Made by a program: the position numbers and the translations under genes. The notes under the pieces are model-generated. The model had not been told where the DNA came from, made no database searches, and was given only the letters and a program-made list of their open reading frames with translations. Below are positions 36,712 through 47,290 of a stretch of 64,000 bases of DNA, one piece after another. Each line of letters opens with the position of its first letter. Position 1 is the first letter of the stretch. Origin of the DNA: JBGTBD01 sp041749475 (GTDB lineage: Bacteria > Pseudomonadota > Alphaproteobacteria > Rickettsiales > UBA998); NCBI GenBank assembly GCA_041749475.1, contig JBGTBD010000011.1:1-64000 (forward strand), read 5' to 3'.

Positions 36712-38613
36712 ATGCTTAGAGAAATCCGCAAAGGCGTTTCCGGCTTCTTCGCCAAAATCCTCATCATCCTCCTCGTCGTCAGTTTTGCCTTCTGGGGGAT
36801 TGAAGATGTCGTCAACGGCACAAGCCCCGGCGTTCTCGCGCAAGTGGGGGGTGAGGAAGTCACCGTGGCGGAATTCCAGCGCTCCATCCGCGATATCAAG
36901 ACCGCACTCGGCGACCAGTATTCCCCCGAATTGCTCAAGAGCCTGAATCTTTACCAGATCAAGCTACAAAGCCTGGTCAGTAGCAAGCTGCTGGTTCAGG
37001 AGGCGCGTCGCCTCGGTATCACCATCAGTGACGAGGCGGTGGTGCAATATATCAGCAAGGATAAGTCATTCTATAGCCCCAACGGGAATTTCGACCGTGG
37101 GTTGTTCGCACAGTTGATCCGTCAGCAGGGGTATACGGAAGCACAGTACATCGAAGCGCTGCGCCAGCAATTAGCAGCGCGGATCATCGTTGGCTCGCTG
37201 ACCGAAAAACCGGCCTACCCTCCCGCGCTGCTCTCCCTGCTTTATCAGGCGAAGTATGAGCGTCGTGAAGCGTTGCTCATTCACCTCTCCCCTTCGGCGG
37301 TGACGGAGGAGCCACAGGCCAGTGACGCGGACCTGAAAGCCTATTTCGAGAAGAATCGCGCAGCGTATAACGCGCCGGAATACCGCACGTTGCGCTATAT
37401 CACCATCACGCCGGACGATGTGATGAACGGGGTGAATATTAGCCGTGAGGACGTGATGGAAGCCTATCAGCAACGCGCAGGGGAGTTGGTGGAACCTGAG
37501 CGCCGCAAGGTATCCCAATTGCTTTATGATCGCAAGGAGCAGGCAGACAAAGCCTATGAGATCCTGATGGCGGGTGGCACGGTGGATGCGGCGGCGAAAA
37601 CCGTTCCTCCCGTGAATAAGGATGCCATCACGCTGGGCTGGAAAAAACGCGGCGAATTGCCGACGGGCGATAAGGACGTCTTCGCGCTCAATGCGAGTGA
37701 ATTCACCAAACCGCTCGAGGGGCCGTTCGGATGGCAGGTGTTTTACGTCTCCAGCGTCGATGAAGCACAGCCCATGCCGTTCAAGGACGTGAAGGGCATG
37801 CTGGAGAAAGAACTCCGCCAGAACAAGGGTGAAGAAGAGATGCAACGCCTCGTCGAGCGGCTGGAAGACTCAGTCTCCGCCGGGTCAACGCTGGACCAGA
37901 TGGCTGAGGCGGTCGATGTGAAGGTGAAAACCACCGACCCCATCGACACATCCGGCAAGACGCCCGATAACCGCGACGGCATAGACGTCACCCGCTTCAC
38001 CGGGCTGTTGGAGACAGCGTTCACCATGAAGAAGGGTGAATCCTCCGACCTGTTGATGGAAGCGGATGGAACTTATTCGGTGCTACAGGTGCAGGACATA
38101 ACCAAAGCACGCGAGAAGACGTTCGACGAAGTACGCGGGCAGGTGATACAGGATTGGAAGCGTGAAATGACCGCGTCGTCCTTTGCCACCACATCGCAGA
38201 AACTGGCCGAAGACCTCATCAAGGGCAAGGAGCCTTCCTTCGCCAATATGCAGGGTGTGGAGGTCGAACGCGGGACAGTCTCCCGCGATGGGGGCTTTGA
38301 GAGCGACAATGGGAAGAGTAATGCCAACCTGCCGGACGGGCTGGTCAGCGAGCTCTTTACGGCGGACGCCAAACAACCCTTCACCCGCGCCGCTCAGGTG
38401 GGCGACTTTTTCGTTATCGCAAAGCTGGAATCCATCCTTCCCGCTGCCGACCCGGTGAAGGACGCGGACGCCAAGCGCGACTTCAACGCGCTGAAACGCA
38501 CGCTGGCGCAAGATGCGCGGGACGAGATATTGCAGCAGTATTTCACGGCGCTGCGCAAGCAATATCCGGTATCGGTCAACGGCAACATCCTGCAAGGGCT
38601 GATACAGGAGTAG
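36712..38613 (+). CDS. ppiD: Peptidyl-prolyl isomerase, PpiD/SurA-N type
   Basis: The 633-residue product has a short cytoplasmic start, a membrane helix at 12-32 (FFAKILIILLVVSFAFWGIE), the SurA N-terminal domain (VGGEEVTVAEFQRSIRDIKT, RLGITISDEAVVQYIS) and a parvulin-like domain at about 255-350 (RRKVSQLLYDRKEQADKAYE, FALNASEFTKPLEGPFGWQV). PpiD is a periplasmic chaperone bound to the inner membrane near SecYEG, helping exported proteins fold. It precedes trpE by one base, an arrangement common in alphaproteobacteria. Confidence 0.95.
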   Translation: MLREIRKGVSGFFAKILIILLVVSFAFWGIEDVVNGTSPGVLAQVGGEEVTVAEFQRSIRDIKTALGDQYSPELLKSLNLYQIKLQSLVSSKLLVQEARRLGITISDEAVVQYISKDKSFYSPNGNFDRGLFAQLIRQQGYTEAQYIEALRQQLAARIIVGSLTEKPAYPPALLSLLYQAKYERREALLIHLSPSAVTEEPQASDADLKAYFEKNRAAYNAPEYRTLRYITITPDDVMNGVNISREDVMEAYQQRAGELVEPERRKVSQLLYDRKEQADKAYEILMAGGTVDAAAKTVPPVNKDAITLGWKKRGELPTGDKDVFALNASEFTKPLEGPFGWQVFYVSSVDEAQPMPFKDVKGMLEKELRQNKGEEEMQRLVERLEDSVSAGSTLDQMAEAVDVKVKTTDPIDTSGKTPDNRDGIDVTRFTGLLETAFTMKKGESSDLLMEADGTYSVLQVQDITKAREKTFDEVRGQVIQDWKREMTASSFATTSQKLAEDLIKGKEPSFANMQGVEVERGTVSRDGGFESDNGKSNANLPDGLVSELFTADAKQPFTRAAQVGDFFVIAKLESILPAADPVKDADAKRDFNALKRTLAQDARDEILQQYFTALRKQYPVSVNGNILQGLIQE

Positions 38614-38614
38614 C

Positions 38615-40117
38615 ATGGCGCGACTCCAGCCGGATAAATCCACGTTTCAGCAGGGCTACAAAAGCGGCCAGCACCAGCTGGTCTGGACAAAACTGCTCGC
38701 CGATTGCGAAACGCCCGTCTCCGCGATGCTGAAGCTGAAGGACGATACCACCCCCTGCTTCCTGCTGGAATCGGTCGAAGGCGGTGAGGTGCGCGGGCGG
38801 TATTCCATCATCGGGCTATATCCTGATTTGCTATGGCAATGCCACGGCACGAAAGCGAGCATCTGCCGCGACGTGCGCGGGGGGCAGTTCGTGGACTGTG
38901 CGGAAGAAAGCATTCCCTCACTCAAGCGCCTGCTGAAGGATATCGCCTTCCCCATCCCTAACGGTCTGCCACCGATGTCCGCCGGACTGATCGGCTATTT
39001 CGGGTATGACATGATCAAGCAGGTGGAGACATTGCCATCCGCTAATCCCGACCCTATCGGTATTCCCGATGCCTGCCTGATGCGCCCCGGCGCGCTGGTG
39101 ATTTTCGATGCGCGCGACGGGGTGATGTTCCTGCTTGTCCCCGTGTGGAACGAAGACGCGGCGACGTCCCCGGACGCACGGTATGACGAGGCATGCGCAT
39201 TGCTGGAACAGATTCAGCATAAGCTCGCGCAGCCTGCGACGCACCCGGTGATTCCGGCGGAGGACGTGGATGGCAGCGCCCTCGCCTTCACCTCCAACCT
39301 GACGCTGGATGGCTATACCGACATGGTGGAGAAAGCGAAGGAGTATATCCGCGCGGGGGACATCTTTCAGGTCGTGCCGTCGCAAAGGTTTGCAGCACCC
39401 TTCCTGATGCCGCATTTCGCGCTCTATCGTGCATTGCGTCACCTGAACCCTTCGCCGTTTTTGTTCTATCTACAGATGCAGGGGTTCTCGCTCATCGGCT
39501 CCAGCCCTGAAATTCTCGTCCGTGTTCGCGCGGGGAAAATCACCGTGCGGCCTATTGCGGGCACGCGCCGCCGGGGGAAGACGCCTGCGGAGGATATGGC
39601 GCTGGAACAGGATTTGTTGAATGACCCCAAGGAACTCGCGGAGCATCTGATGCTGTTGGACTTGGGTCGGAACGATGTAGGCCGCTGCGCTAAGACGGGC
39701 ACGGTGAAGGTCACCGAGCAGATGGTGGTGGAGCGCTATAGCCACGTAATGCATATTGTCTCCAATGTCGAAGGCGAGCTTGACCCGCGCTTCACCGCGT
39801 TCGACGCGCTGATGAGCGGCTTCCCGGCGGGGACGGTTTCCGGCGCACCGAAAATCCGCGCGATGGAAATTATTGATGAACTGGAGCCTGTAAAGCGCAG
39901 TTTCTATGGCGGCGGCGTCGGCTATTTCGGGTCGGACGGGTCGATGGACACCTGCATTACACTCCGCACCGGACTCATCAAGGATGGTGAGCTGTACGTG
40001 CAAGCGGGCGGCGGCGTCGTCGCCGATAGCGACCCGGTCGCTGAATACGAAGAATCGGTCAATAAATCCAAAGCGCTGCAACGCGCGGCGGGATTTGCTA
40101 AGGTGTTCGCATCATGA
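38615..40117 (+). CDS. trpE: Anthranilate synthase component I
   Basis: The 500-residue product has the chorismate-binding core: [80 protein letters not shown] and [16 protein letters not shown]. It makes anthranilate from chorismate, using ammonia from TrpG, as the first step of tryptophan synthesis. Its stop overlaps the trpG start (ATGA), so the two are translationally coupled. Confidence 0.98.
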   Translation: MARLQPDKSTFQQGYKSGQHQLVWTKLLADCETPVSAMLKLKDDTTPCFLLESVEGGEVRGRYSIIGLYPDLLWQCHGTKASICRDVRGGQFVDCAEESIPSLKRLLKDIAFPIPNGLPPMSAGLIGYFGYDMIKQVETLPSANPDPIGIPDACLMRPGALVIFDARDGVMFLLVPVWNEDAATSPDARYDEACALLEQIQHKLAQPATHPVIPAEDVDGSALAFTSNLTLDGYTDMVEKAKEYIRAGDIFQVVPSQRFAAPFLMPHFALYRALRHLNPSPFLFYLQMQGFSLIGSSPEILVRVRAGKITVRPIAGTRRRGKTPAEDMALEQDLLNDPKELAEHLMLLDLGRNDVGRCAKTGTVKVTEQMVVERYSHVMHIVSNVEGELDPRFTAFDALMSGFPAGTVSGAPKIRAMEIIDELEPVKRSFYGGGVGYFGSDGSMDTCITLRTGLIKDGELYVQAGGGVVADSDPVAEYEESVNKSKALQRAAGFAKVFAS

Positions 40118-40683
40118 CACGCATTCTCCTCCTCGATAATTATGATAGTTTCACCTATAACCTACTGCATTATTTCGGGCAGTTGGGGGCCGAGGTGGAA
40201 GTGGTGCGGAATGATGCGTTGAGCATTGATGACATCCGTGCCAAGAAGCCAGGTGGCATCGTCATCTCACCCGGGCCGGGGAAGCCGGAGGATGCGGGTA
40301 TCTGCCCGCAGGTCATTAGAGAACTCGGACCGGAGATTCCCATTTTCGGGGTCTGTCTCGGGCATCAGGCCATCGGCCTTGTCTATGGCGGTAACGTGGT
40401 GCGCCACCCGCCGATGCACGGGAAGACCAGCCCCGTCATCCATCAAGGGAAAACCGTGTTTAAGGGACTGCCCTCCCCTTTCACGGCCACGCGGTATCAT
40501 TCGTTGATCGTCGATAAGGCGGGGTTGCCGGATTGTCTGGAGATCACGGCGGAGACTTCCGATGGAATCATCATGGGCCTGTCACACAAGCAATTCCCCG
40601 TGCATGGCGTCCAGTTCCACCCCGAAAGCATCGCCTCCGACCACGGTCACGCGATATTGAAGAATTTTTTAGATAATTGCTAA
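40114..40683 (+). CDS. trpG: Anthranilate synthase component II (glutamine amidotransferase)
   Basis: The 189-residue product has [20 protein letters not shown], the nucleophile in [12 protein letters not shown], and the His/Glu pair in [13 protein letters not shown]. It releases ammonia from glutamine for TrpE. The gene overlaps trpE by four bases. The 114 bases between it and trpD are unusually long for this operon but show no clear gene. Confidence 0.98.
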   Translation: MTRILLLDNYDSFTYNLLHYFGQLGAEVEVVRNDALSIDDIRAKKPGGIVISPGPGKPEDAGICPQVIRELGPEIPIFGVCLGHQAIGLVYGGNVVRHPPMHGKTSPVIHQGKTVFKGLPSPFTATRYHSLIVDKAGLPDCLEITAETSDGIIMGLSHKQFPVHGVQFHPESIASDHGHAILKNFLDNC

Positions 40684-40797
40684 ATAATCTTTGCTGTAAA
40701 AAACACTTGTGTAAGAGGCTCGAAAGCGGGAATCTTATAGCAAGTGACATGGACGATTCCGGCATGCTATGTGCAAGGCCGGGCAATAAGGGGACAT

Positions 40798-41844
40798 ATG
40801 GGCGCGAACGATATACAGAACATGCTGACCATCATCGCCAACGGCGAGCATCTGACGCGGGAACAGGCGAAACGCTCCTTCCAGATCATCATGAACGGCG
40901 GAGCGACGCCGGGGCAGATCGCCGCGTTCCTGATGGGTTTACGCATCAACGGTGAGACGGTCGATGAACTGCTCGGAGGGGCGGAGATCATGCGGCTGAA
41001 GGCCCTGCATATCACTGCGCCGGACGGCGCTATCGACACGTGTGGTACGGGCGGTGATTTGAAGCGCACGCTAAATATCTCCACCGCTACCGCCATCGTC
41101 GTCGCCTCGTGCGGCGTACCCGTCGCCAAGCACGGTAACCGCGGCATTTCTTCGGCCTCCGGTTCGGCGGATGTGCTGCAGGAACTAGGCGTCAACATCC
41201 TCGGTGACGCGAAGGTCGCGGAGCAATGTCTCATGGAAGCGGGAATATGCTTCATGATGGCCCCGCATTATCACCAGACCATGCGCCACGTCACCCCTGT
41301 GCGCGTGGAACTTGGGCTGCGTACCGTGTTCAACCTGCTCGGCCCCCTCGCCAACCCGGCGGGCGTTACGCGCCAGCTCATCGGTGTGTATGACGCGAAA
41401 TGGGTGAAGCCTCTGGCAGAGGTGTTGAAAGAACTCGGCGCAGAGCATGCGTGGGTTGTCTGCGGTGAGGACGGCAGTGACGAGATCATCACCCATGGGG
41501 TCACCCATGTGGCGGAGTTGAAGGAAGGACAGGTGCGCACGTTCGACATCCATCCCGCATCGCTCGGTATCCCCATGCCTAATTCCGATGAATTGCGCGG
41601 GCAAGACCCCGCCTTCAACGCCAATGCCATCCGCCGCCTGCTGACCGGTGCGCCGAGCGCGTTCCGCGACATCGTGTTGCTCAACGCCGCCGCCGGGCTC
41701 ATCGTCGCCGGAAAAGAAGGCGGCCTTGCCGACGGAATGAAACGCGCCGCAGAAGCCATCGACTCCGGCAAAGCACGCGAAACATTGGCGCGCCTCGGCT
41801 GGATTTCCTCGCAATCGCACGAGGAAGGATCCTATGCTACCTGA
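40798..41844 (+). CDS. trpD: Anthranilate phosphoribosyltransferase
   Basis: AGGGG five bases before the ATG at 40798 fixes the start; 18 codons of open frame upstream are ignored. The 348-residue product has IDTCGTGGDLKRTLNISTAT, KHGNRGISSASGSADVLQEL, GICFMMAPHYHQTMRHVTPV and RTVFNLLGPLANPAG. It joins phosphoribosyl pyrophosphate to anthranilate. The end overlaps trpC by 11 bases. Confidence 0.98.
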   Translation: MGANDIQNMLTIIANGEHLTREQAKRSFQIIMNGGATPGQIAAFLMGLRINGETVDELLGGAEIMRLKALHITAPDGAIDTCGTGGDLKRTLNISTATAIVVASCGVPVAKHGNRGISSASGSADVLQELGVNILGDAKVAEQCLMEAGICFMMAPHYHQTMRHVTPVRVELGLRTVFNLLGPLANPAGVTRQLIGVYDAKWVKPLAEVLKELGAEHAWVVCGEDGSDEIITHGVTHVAELKEGQVRTFDIHPASLGIPMPNSDELRGQDPAFNANAIRRLLTGAPSAFRDIVLLNAAAGLIVAGKEGGLADGMKRAAEAIDSGKARETLARLGWISSQSHEEGSYAT

Positions 41845-42625
41845 TATATTGGAGAAGAAGCGCGCGCATATCCATGAGCGCCAGCTTGCGAACCCGTTGC
41901 CGCATGTCGAGCATCACGCGAAGATGGCCTCCGCCCCGCGCGGGTTCCTCAATGCGCTCAACCGCCGGGTAGAAGCGCGTGAGCCGGCGCTTATCACGGA
42001 AATCAAGAAGGCATCGCCCAGCAAGGGGCTGATTCGCGCGGAGTTCGCGCCCGCCGAACTCGCGCATCAATATGAACTGGGTGGCGCGACGTGCCTTTCC
42101 GTCCTCACCGATACGCCTTATTTCCAAGGGGCGGATCAGCATCTGATACTGGCGCGGGACGCTGTTTCCCTGCCCGTATTGCGCAAGGATTTCATCATCG
42201 ACCCCTATCAGGTGGTGGAGGCGCGCGCGCTGGGCGCGGATGCCATCCTGCTCATCATGGCCGCGGTGGATGTGCCGCTGGCGCGCGCTATCGAGGCGAT
42301 GGCACAGGAATGGAAGATGGATGTGCTGATCGAGGTGCATGACGAGCAGGAACTCCATACCGCGTTGGCTGAACTATCCTCCCCCCTCATCGGCATCAAT
42401 AATCGCAATCTCAGTACGCTGAAAATCGACCTGGAGACCAGCGTCCGCCTCGTGAAAATGATTCCTGACGGCAAAACCGTGGTCTGTGAAAGCGGCATCA
42501 AGACCGCCAGCGACATTGACAAAATGGTGCAGTGCGGTATCAGTTGTTTCCTGATCGGTGAATCACTGCTGGTGCAGCCCAACCTCACCGACGCCACGCG
42601 TAGCCTGTTAAGGAAAGCGGCATGA
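41834..42625 (+). CDS. trpC: Indole-3-glycerol-phosphate synthase
   Basis: The 263-residue product has ALITEIKKASPSKGLIRAEF, CLSVLTDTPYFQGADQHLIL, VLRKDFIIDPYQVVEARALG, LIGINNRNLSTLKIDLETSV and VVCESGIKTASDI, all conserved in TrpC. It closes the indole ring. A separate trpF and trpAB are not in the window. It overlaps the next gene by four bases, so translation is coupled. Confidence 0.98.
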   Translation: MLPDILEKKRAHIHERQLANPLPHVEHHAKMASAPRGFLNALNRRVEAREPALITEIKKASPSKGLIRAEFAPAELAHQYELGGATCLSVLTDTPYFQGADQHLILARDAVSLPVLRKDFIIDPYQVVEARALGADAILLIMAAVDVPLARAIEAMAQEWKMDVLIEVHDEQELHTALAELSSPLIGINNRNLSTLKIDLETSVRLVKMIPDGKTVVCESGIKTASDIDKMVQCGISCFLIGESLLVQPNLTDATRSLLRKAA

Positions 42626-43365
42626 ATCAACTAATTTATATAGGGCCTGAGCTTTCTATCGAGCTCATTGATATCGTCGCCTTTTTGTGGTTCCTGTGCG
42701 GGTGGCTGGGCTATGCGCTTTATTGCAAGCATGTCGGCTTCAACCAGCATAACCTGCTCTATATCATCAACGAATACCGCCTGCAGTGGATGCGCGTGAT
42801 GCTCCGCCGCGAGAACCGGCTGGTGGATGTCTCCGCCATCGGCAACCTGCTGCGGAGTATCTCCTTCTTTGCCTCCACCTGCATCCTGCTGCAGATCGGT
42901 CTTTTCACCATGTTTGGCTACCGCGATGAAGGCCAAGCCCTCATCAGCGCCCTGCCCTTCGGCACGTCCACCAATGATTTCATGTGGGAGTTTAAGATTT
43001 TCCTGCTGTCGGTCATCTTCATCTATGGGTTCTTCAAGTTCACATGGTCGCTGCGGCAATATAACTATGCCTGCATCTTCGTCTGTTCCTGCCCGCCGCC
43101 GCATGAGTTGAAATCCGACCATGTGCGGCAGGAGATGATCGCGCATCAGGGGGCGCGGCTTGTCACCAACGCCGCCGGGCATTTCAACCTCGGGATGCGC
43201 GCGTATTATTATGGGCTGGCGGCCTGTAGCTGGTTCCTGCATGGTTGGGCGTTCATCGCCTGCACCACGCTCGTCGTCCTCGTCCTCTACCGCCGGGAGT
43301 TCCGCTCCTACACGCATGAGATCATGGCGAAGGAAGATTTCCTAAAGAAACAGCCCGCCTGGTAA
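42622..43365 (+). CDS. DUF599-family membrane protein
   Basis: The 247-residue product has four membrane helices, at about 15-35, 70-95, 125-145 and 200-225. Its pattern matches DUF599 proteins: YRLQWMRVMLRRENRLVDVS, ISFFASTCILLQIGLFTM, FKFTWSLRQYNYACIFVCSC, ARLVTNAAGHFNLGMRAYYY and SWFLHGWAFIA. The function of the family is unknown. It overlaps trpC by four bases and the next gene by one, so it is part of the same transcript. Confidence 0.88.
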   Translation: MNQLIYIGPELSIELIDIVAFLWFLCGWLGYALYCKHVGFNQHNLLYIINEYRLQWMRVMLRRENRLVDVSAIGNLLRSISFFASTCILLQIGLFTMFGYRDEGQALISALPFGTSTNDFMWEFKIFLLSVIFIYGFFKFTWSLRQYNYACIFVCSCPPPHELKSDHVRQEMIAHQGARLVTNAAGHFNLGMRAYYYGLAACSWFLHGWAFIACTTLVVLVLYRREFRSYTHEIMAKEDFLKKQPAW

Positions 43366-44309
43366 TGCGTTCTTTCTTTATTTTCTTACTTCTATGTACG
43401 TTCCATGCGCCACTGCCCGTTGCGGCGAAGGCGCTTGATACCTCCGTCTTCTGCGTGCCCGGGAATCGCCAGTCCTATACGCCCATACACGAGCGGCTGG
43501 AGAAGGGATTGCTATTCCGTATCGAGCATTGCGCTTACGCGCCGAGCCATATCCTTGGCACGCTGCATACGGACGATCCTGCCATCATCGCGCAATCGCA
43601 CATGGCCTTCGCGCGTTTGCGCACGTCGCATACGGCGTTGTTCGAGGTGGTGCTGGATGCGAAGAACCAGAAAACCATCATCCAGCACATGCTGCTTCCC
43701 CAGCAACAGCAGGGGCTTGAGGCATTACTGGGCACAGAACAGTTTGCGATTTTAACTCAGGGCATTCAGGAAGCGCATAAGGATTTCCCCGCCGTCGTGC
43801 TCAACCGTTACCGCCCGTGGGCGGCGGCGGTACTGCTGCAATTCCCGCCCCGCGTGGCGGACGGCATCGTGCTGGATGACAAATTGCAGAACGAGGCGAT
43901 TTCCGCACGTATCCCCGTCGTGGGGTTGGAGACGGTCGATGAGCAGTTCGCCGCGTTCGAGTCGATGAGCGATGCCGAACAGCTTACCATGCTGCGTGAC
44001 ACACTCGCGCACATGGATAACATCGCACAAGGCAACGCCACCCTCTTCGCCTTATACAAAGCACATGACCTCAAGGGCATCGGCGCGCTTGGCGATAAGG
44101 CCTTTACCGAAATCTCCGACCCGGATTTACGGGAACGTATGAAAGACCAGATCATCACCCAGCGGAACGCGCGGATGGCGGAGGGGATGTTGACCTATCT
44201 GCCGGAAGGCAATCAGTTCATCGCCGTCGGCGCATTGCACCTGCCGGGGGCTGAGGGGATTCTCGCACGGCTGGAAAAGCGCGGGTATTTTATTACTGTC
44301 GTTGAGTAA
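43365..44309 (+). CDS. TraB/GumN-family protein
   Basis: The start overlaps the DUF599 stop (TAATG). Residues 1-21 form a signal peptide (FIFLLLCTFHAPLPVAA). The mature 290 residues have the family blocks ILGTLHTDDP, ALFEVVLDAK, GIVLDDKLQNEAISARIPVV, GLETVDEQFAAFESMSDAEQ and FIAVGALHLPGAEGILARLE. TraB/GumN proteins resemble a metal-dependent protease fold (Tiki/ChaN-like), but the bacterial function is not settled. It is the last gene of the ppiD-trp transcript. Confidence 0.9.
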   Translation: MRSFFIFLLLCTFHAPLPVAAKALDTSVFCVPGNRQSYTPIHERLEKGLLFRIEHCAYAPSHILGTLHTDDPAIIAQSHMAFARLRTSHTALFEVVLDAKNQKTIIQHMLLPQQQQGLEALLGTEQFAILTQGIQEAHKDFPAVVLNRYRPWAAAVLLQFPPRVADGIVLDDKLQNEAISARIPVVGLETVDEQFAAFESMSDAEQLTMLRDTLAHMDNIAQGNATLFALYKAHDLKGIGALGDKAFTEISDPDLRERMKDQIITQRNARMAEGMLTYLPEGNQFIAVGALHLPGAEGILARLEKRGYFITVVE

Positions 44310-44372
44310 CCTTATGAATATCTCGGCACTGTTTTTGCAAACAAGTTTTCTATAACCAAGGAGACTAACAAA

Positions 44373-45032
44373 ATGGCCATCTCAAGTACCGGGGCATATA
44401 ATAATCTATTCTTGTTAGTGTCTAACGGCATATCAAAAAAACAGTTAAATAGGACATTGTTGCCTCCGGATGAGGCGCCAAAAACAAACCAGTTTACACC
44501 AGAGGAAATCTCAGAAATCATTGAGATAGCGCTCTCCAAGCCTTCAACATTTGAATTGAAATTCCAAGACGATTCACCGGATGCAATTGCCGCAAGAGTT
44601 GCTGTGTATCATGCAAAGATAGCAGAAATGGCTAAAAGCGATCCCGATTTGGCATTTACTGAAAATTTAAAAGATAAGTATATGCATATCAAAGCCGAGC
44701 GCCCTTCTTCAATTAGCATTAGAGGGGATGGGATTATAGAAACAAAAGAAGAAGCCAATGCAAGAGTCAGAAACCTTTTTGCACCATGGTGCGCAACCCG
44801 ACTAAAAGAAATTATTAATAGTATGGAGTATATTTCCAATGGCGGTAATAATAAAGAGGCGGTTTTACAGGATATGTCACAATCTCTTGAAAGACTTGTT
44901 GAGTTTGCAAGTTCAAATAAAGCAATGAAAGAAGCAAAACAATTAACTTTGGAATATATGGAATTTAAAACTGGAGCAGCAGTATCATTGAACGAACTAG
45001 GAGAAGCATTAGGCGTTTTTATACCTAATTAA
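44373..45032 (+). CDS. Hypothetical protein, AT-rich, 219 aa
   Basis: AAGGAGACTAACAAA before the ATG is a good ribosome site. The product is soluble and mainly helical, with KKQLNRTLLPPDEAPKTNQF, EEISEIIEIALSKPSTFELK, KDKYMHIKAERPSSISIRGD and LVEFASSNKAMKEAKQLTLE. No motif or family is recognised. The gene is strongly AT-rich next to the GC-rich TraB/GumN and comEC genes and overlaps the end of comEC by 8 bases. I take it as an acquired orphan. Confidence 0.68.
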   Translation: MAISSTGAYNNLFLLVSNGISKKQLNRTLLPPDEAPKTNQFTPEEISEIIEIALSKPSTFELKFQDDSPDAIAARVAVYHAKIAEMAKSDPDLAFTENLKDKYMHIKAERPSSISIRGDGIIETKEEANARVRNLFAPWCATRLKEIINSMEYISNGGNNKEAVLQDMSQSLERLVEFASSNKAMKEAKQLTLEYMEFKTGAAVSLNELGEALGVFIPN

Positions 45033-47103
45033 AATAACAACCTGACCACGGCCTGTCTGCCTGCCTCCCACAGCTATAGCGTATCTCCAGCTTCTCACCG
45101 CGCATATATACTCCCACGCTGCCGCCGTTTTTTAACTCATCCTGCGTGATGCGCAGCACGTTCGGGCAGTATTCTTTTGCTTCGTCGCGGAAGCGGGTGA
45201 TGACTATGTCCGCATGGCGGCAGGCGTGTTTCAAGAATTCGGGTTTCCAGGGGAGGACGACGGTTTTTCCGTAGGCGTTCCACCAGCATCCTTGACGGTA
45301 GCATTTCAGGCCGGGGAGCGTGTCCTCGAACTTCCAGACTTTCATCTCCTCGCCAAGTTTCTCCTGCCAGTAGCGCACCACGAAATTGCGGTTGGAGCGG
45401 CCGCGCCAGAGCCACCATTGGTCGTCCTTATCGCGCAGCGCGATATGCCACATCTCGCGCTCGATGATGATGTCGGGTTGTTTGAACCAGAGGCTTGTCA
45501 GCATCGCGAGGCAGATAGGAAGCAGCCCCCAGAAGCGCCAGCGCGGCGGACCGAGGAGGAGAAACAGCGTTCCGGCAGCGACGCATATCAATGCCCAGTC
45601 GGAGATAGGCGGGATATACCAGTTCGCGCCGGGGATGGCCGTCACCCATGCGGCAAGCGCAATCATCCACTCCCCGCCTTTTGCGGCCAGCCAGAGGAAT
45701 GGTTCGCCCAAGCCCAGCGGGGCGAGGAACAGCGCGAGGATGAGCGCGGGCATAATGAGGAAGGACATCAACGGGAGAGTGATGAGATTGGCAAGGATGC
45801 TGTAGGCATTGAACACATTGAAATAGGCGGCGACGAAGGGCGCGGTGGTGAAGGATGCGATGAGCGATGAGGTGATGAGTCCTGCGATATAGAGCGCGGG
45901 GCGTTGCCACCAGCGGAGTTCTTCCGACCACACCCCGCCCCAGCGCATGGCGACTTCGCGATAGAAGACGACCAGTGCTAATGTCGCGATGAAAGAGAGT
46001 TGAAAACCTGCTTCGACAAGGCTCGAGGGTTGGAACAGGAGAATCGCCAGCGCCGCCCAGGCGAGCGAGCGCACCGTCACCGCTTGGCGGTCGAGCAGTA
46101 CGGCGAGGAAGAAGAAGAATATCATCACATAGGCGCGCACGGCGCTAACGGGGAAATCGGCGAGGACGAGATAGGCCGCGCCGCCAAGGAGTGCGAGCGT
46201 TGCAGAGAGTTTCTTGATATTGATGCGCAGCGCCAAGGGCGGGATGGCGGCCATGATGAAGCGGAGGCCGAAGAAGAACAGGCCGCAGACGATGGCCATA
46301 TGCATGCCTGAGATGGAGAGGATATGGGTGAGGCCGGAGCCACGTAACGCTGCTTCCGCGCCCTTATCCAGCGCTAATGTGTCGCCTGTGGTGAAGGCGA
46401 CGATGAGGCCGTTTGCGGGTTTGGGCATTGAGTCCAGCAGCCAACGTTCCAGCTCATAACGGAATTGCTGGAGGTCGCCGAGTAGCGCGTAATAGGAAGA
46501 GCGTTCCGCACCCCGTTCGATGATAGTGTAGGGCGGGATGACGTAGCCCATGCCGCCGATATGGCGGTAGAAAAAGTGGCGGGAGAAGTCATAACCACCG
46601 GGCATTAGCGGTGGTGATGGGGGAAAAAGTTTGCCGCGTAGTTCGATGACATCCCCCACGCGTAGTGCCGTATGATTGCCGCGGAGTGACATACGCACGC
46701 GCGTTGGCATGATGGAAACATCTTTCATATCGGCAATAGAGCGGACGTTGAGGATGACGCTCAGGCGATGCTCCGCCGGGGTGATGCGCGTCACCTCGCC
46801 TTGCATTTTGGTGATGAAGAGCGGTTCTTTCAGCATGGGGGCGTTGATACGGGACGTCTGCCAATGGGCGGCGACGAAGCCGAGGGTTATCATGATGAGA
46901 TAAAGGGTGGTTAGGCGCGCAGGTCGGTGAGCGCGGAAGATGAAGCCAGCGACCAGTAATAGCGGCACTAGAACCAGCGCGGGCCACAGGACGGGTTCTT
47001 CGGGAAGCATCGTGTAACAGAGAATACCCGCGCCGACCGCGACGGGCAGCCACTCGAACCAGCCCGCCTGCATGCGCGGGGAATCAAACGCCGAGTCTTG
47101 CAT
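45025..47103 (-). CDS. comEC: ComEC/Rec2-family DNA-uptake channel protein
   Basis: The 692-residue product has N-terminal helices, a DUF4131-like OB region, and the competence core with LRGSGLTHILSISGMHMAIV, YLVLADFPVSAVRAYVMIFF, FQPSSLVEAGFQLSFIATLA and PLMSFLIMPALILALFLAPL. About ten membrane helices are expected. ComEC carries single-stranded DNA across the inner membrane in natural transformation. The C-terminal 150 residues are a degenerate metallo-beta-lactamase-like region with Cys pairs (LKCYRQGCWW), as usual for alphaproteobacterial members. The position next to gltX is conserved. Confidence 0.93.
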   Translation of the reverse strand: MQDSAFDSPRMQAGWFEWLPVAVGAGILCYTMLPEEPVLWPALVLVPLLLVAGFIFRAHRPARLTTLYLIMITLGFVAAHWQTSRINAPMLKEPLFITKMQGEVTRITPAEHRLSVILNVRSIADMKDVSIMPTRVRMSLRGNHTALRVGDVIELRGKLFPPSPPLMPGGYDFSRHFFYRHIGGMGYVIPPYTIIERGAERSSYYALLGDLQQFRYELERWLLDSMPKPANGLIVAFTTGDTLALDKGAEAALRGSGLTHILSISGMHMAIVCGLFFFGLRFIMAAIPPLALRINIKKLSATLALLGGAAYLVLADFPVSAVRAYVMIFFFFLAVLLDRQAVTVRSLAWAALAILLFQPSSLVEAGFQLSFIATLALVVFYREVAMRWGGVWSEELRWWQRPALYIAGLITSSLIASFTTAPFVAAYFNVFNAYSILANLITLPLMSFLIMPALILALFLAPLGLGEPFLWLAAKGGEWMIALAAWVTAIPGANWYIPPISDWALICVAAGTLFLLLGPPRWRFWGLLPICLAMLTSLWFKQPDIIIEREMWHIALRDKDDQWWLWRGRSNRNFVVRYWQEKLGEEMKVWKFEDTLPGLKCYRQGCWWNAYGKTVVLPWKPEFLKHACRHADIVITRFRDEAKEYCPNVLRITQDELKNGGSVGVYMRGEKLEIRYSCGRQADRPWSGCYFN

Positions 47104-47163
47104 TTTCAGTGCTTTCTTCTATAACGCGGGCTATCGTAATAACCGTGTAATTTGCCTTTATTC

Positions 47164-47256
47164 GTCATCACCCGAATCGCATTTGCGATTATAGGGTGAT
47201 CCAGCGGGAAGTATGGATTCCCCTATAATTTTGTTCCACAAAATTCGGGGAATGAC
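47164..47256. repeat. Palindromic double-hairpin element, family E
   Basis: Left arm GTCATCACCCGAATCGCATT...GGGTGATCCA and right arm TGGATTCCCC...GGGGAATGAC, with a short spacer. The design GTCA...TCCA/TGGA...TGAC is the same as in families A to D. It lies between the divergent comEC and gltX genes. Confidence 0.85.
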
Positions 47257-47290
47257 GAAAGATGGGAATACACATCACCAGCTATAGGAG

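Noticed and set aside
40684..40797. Possible leader peptide or attenuator between trpG and trpD
   Set aside because: No run of Trp codons in a short ORF and no terminator hairpin followed by T was found; attenuation is not supported.
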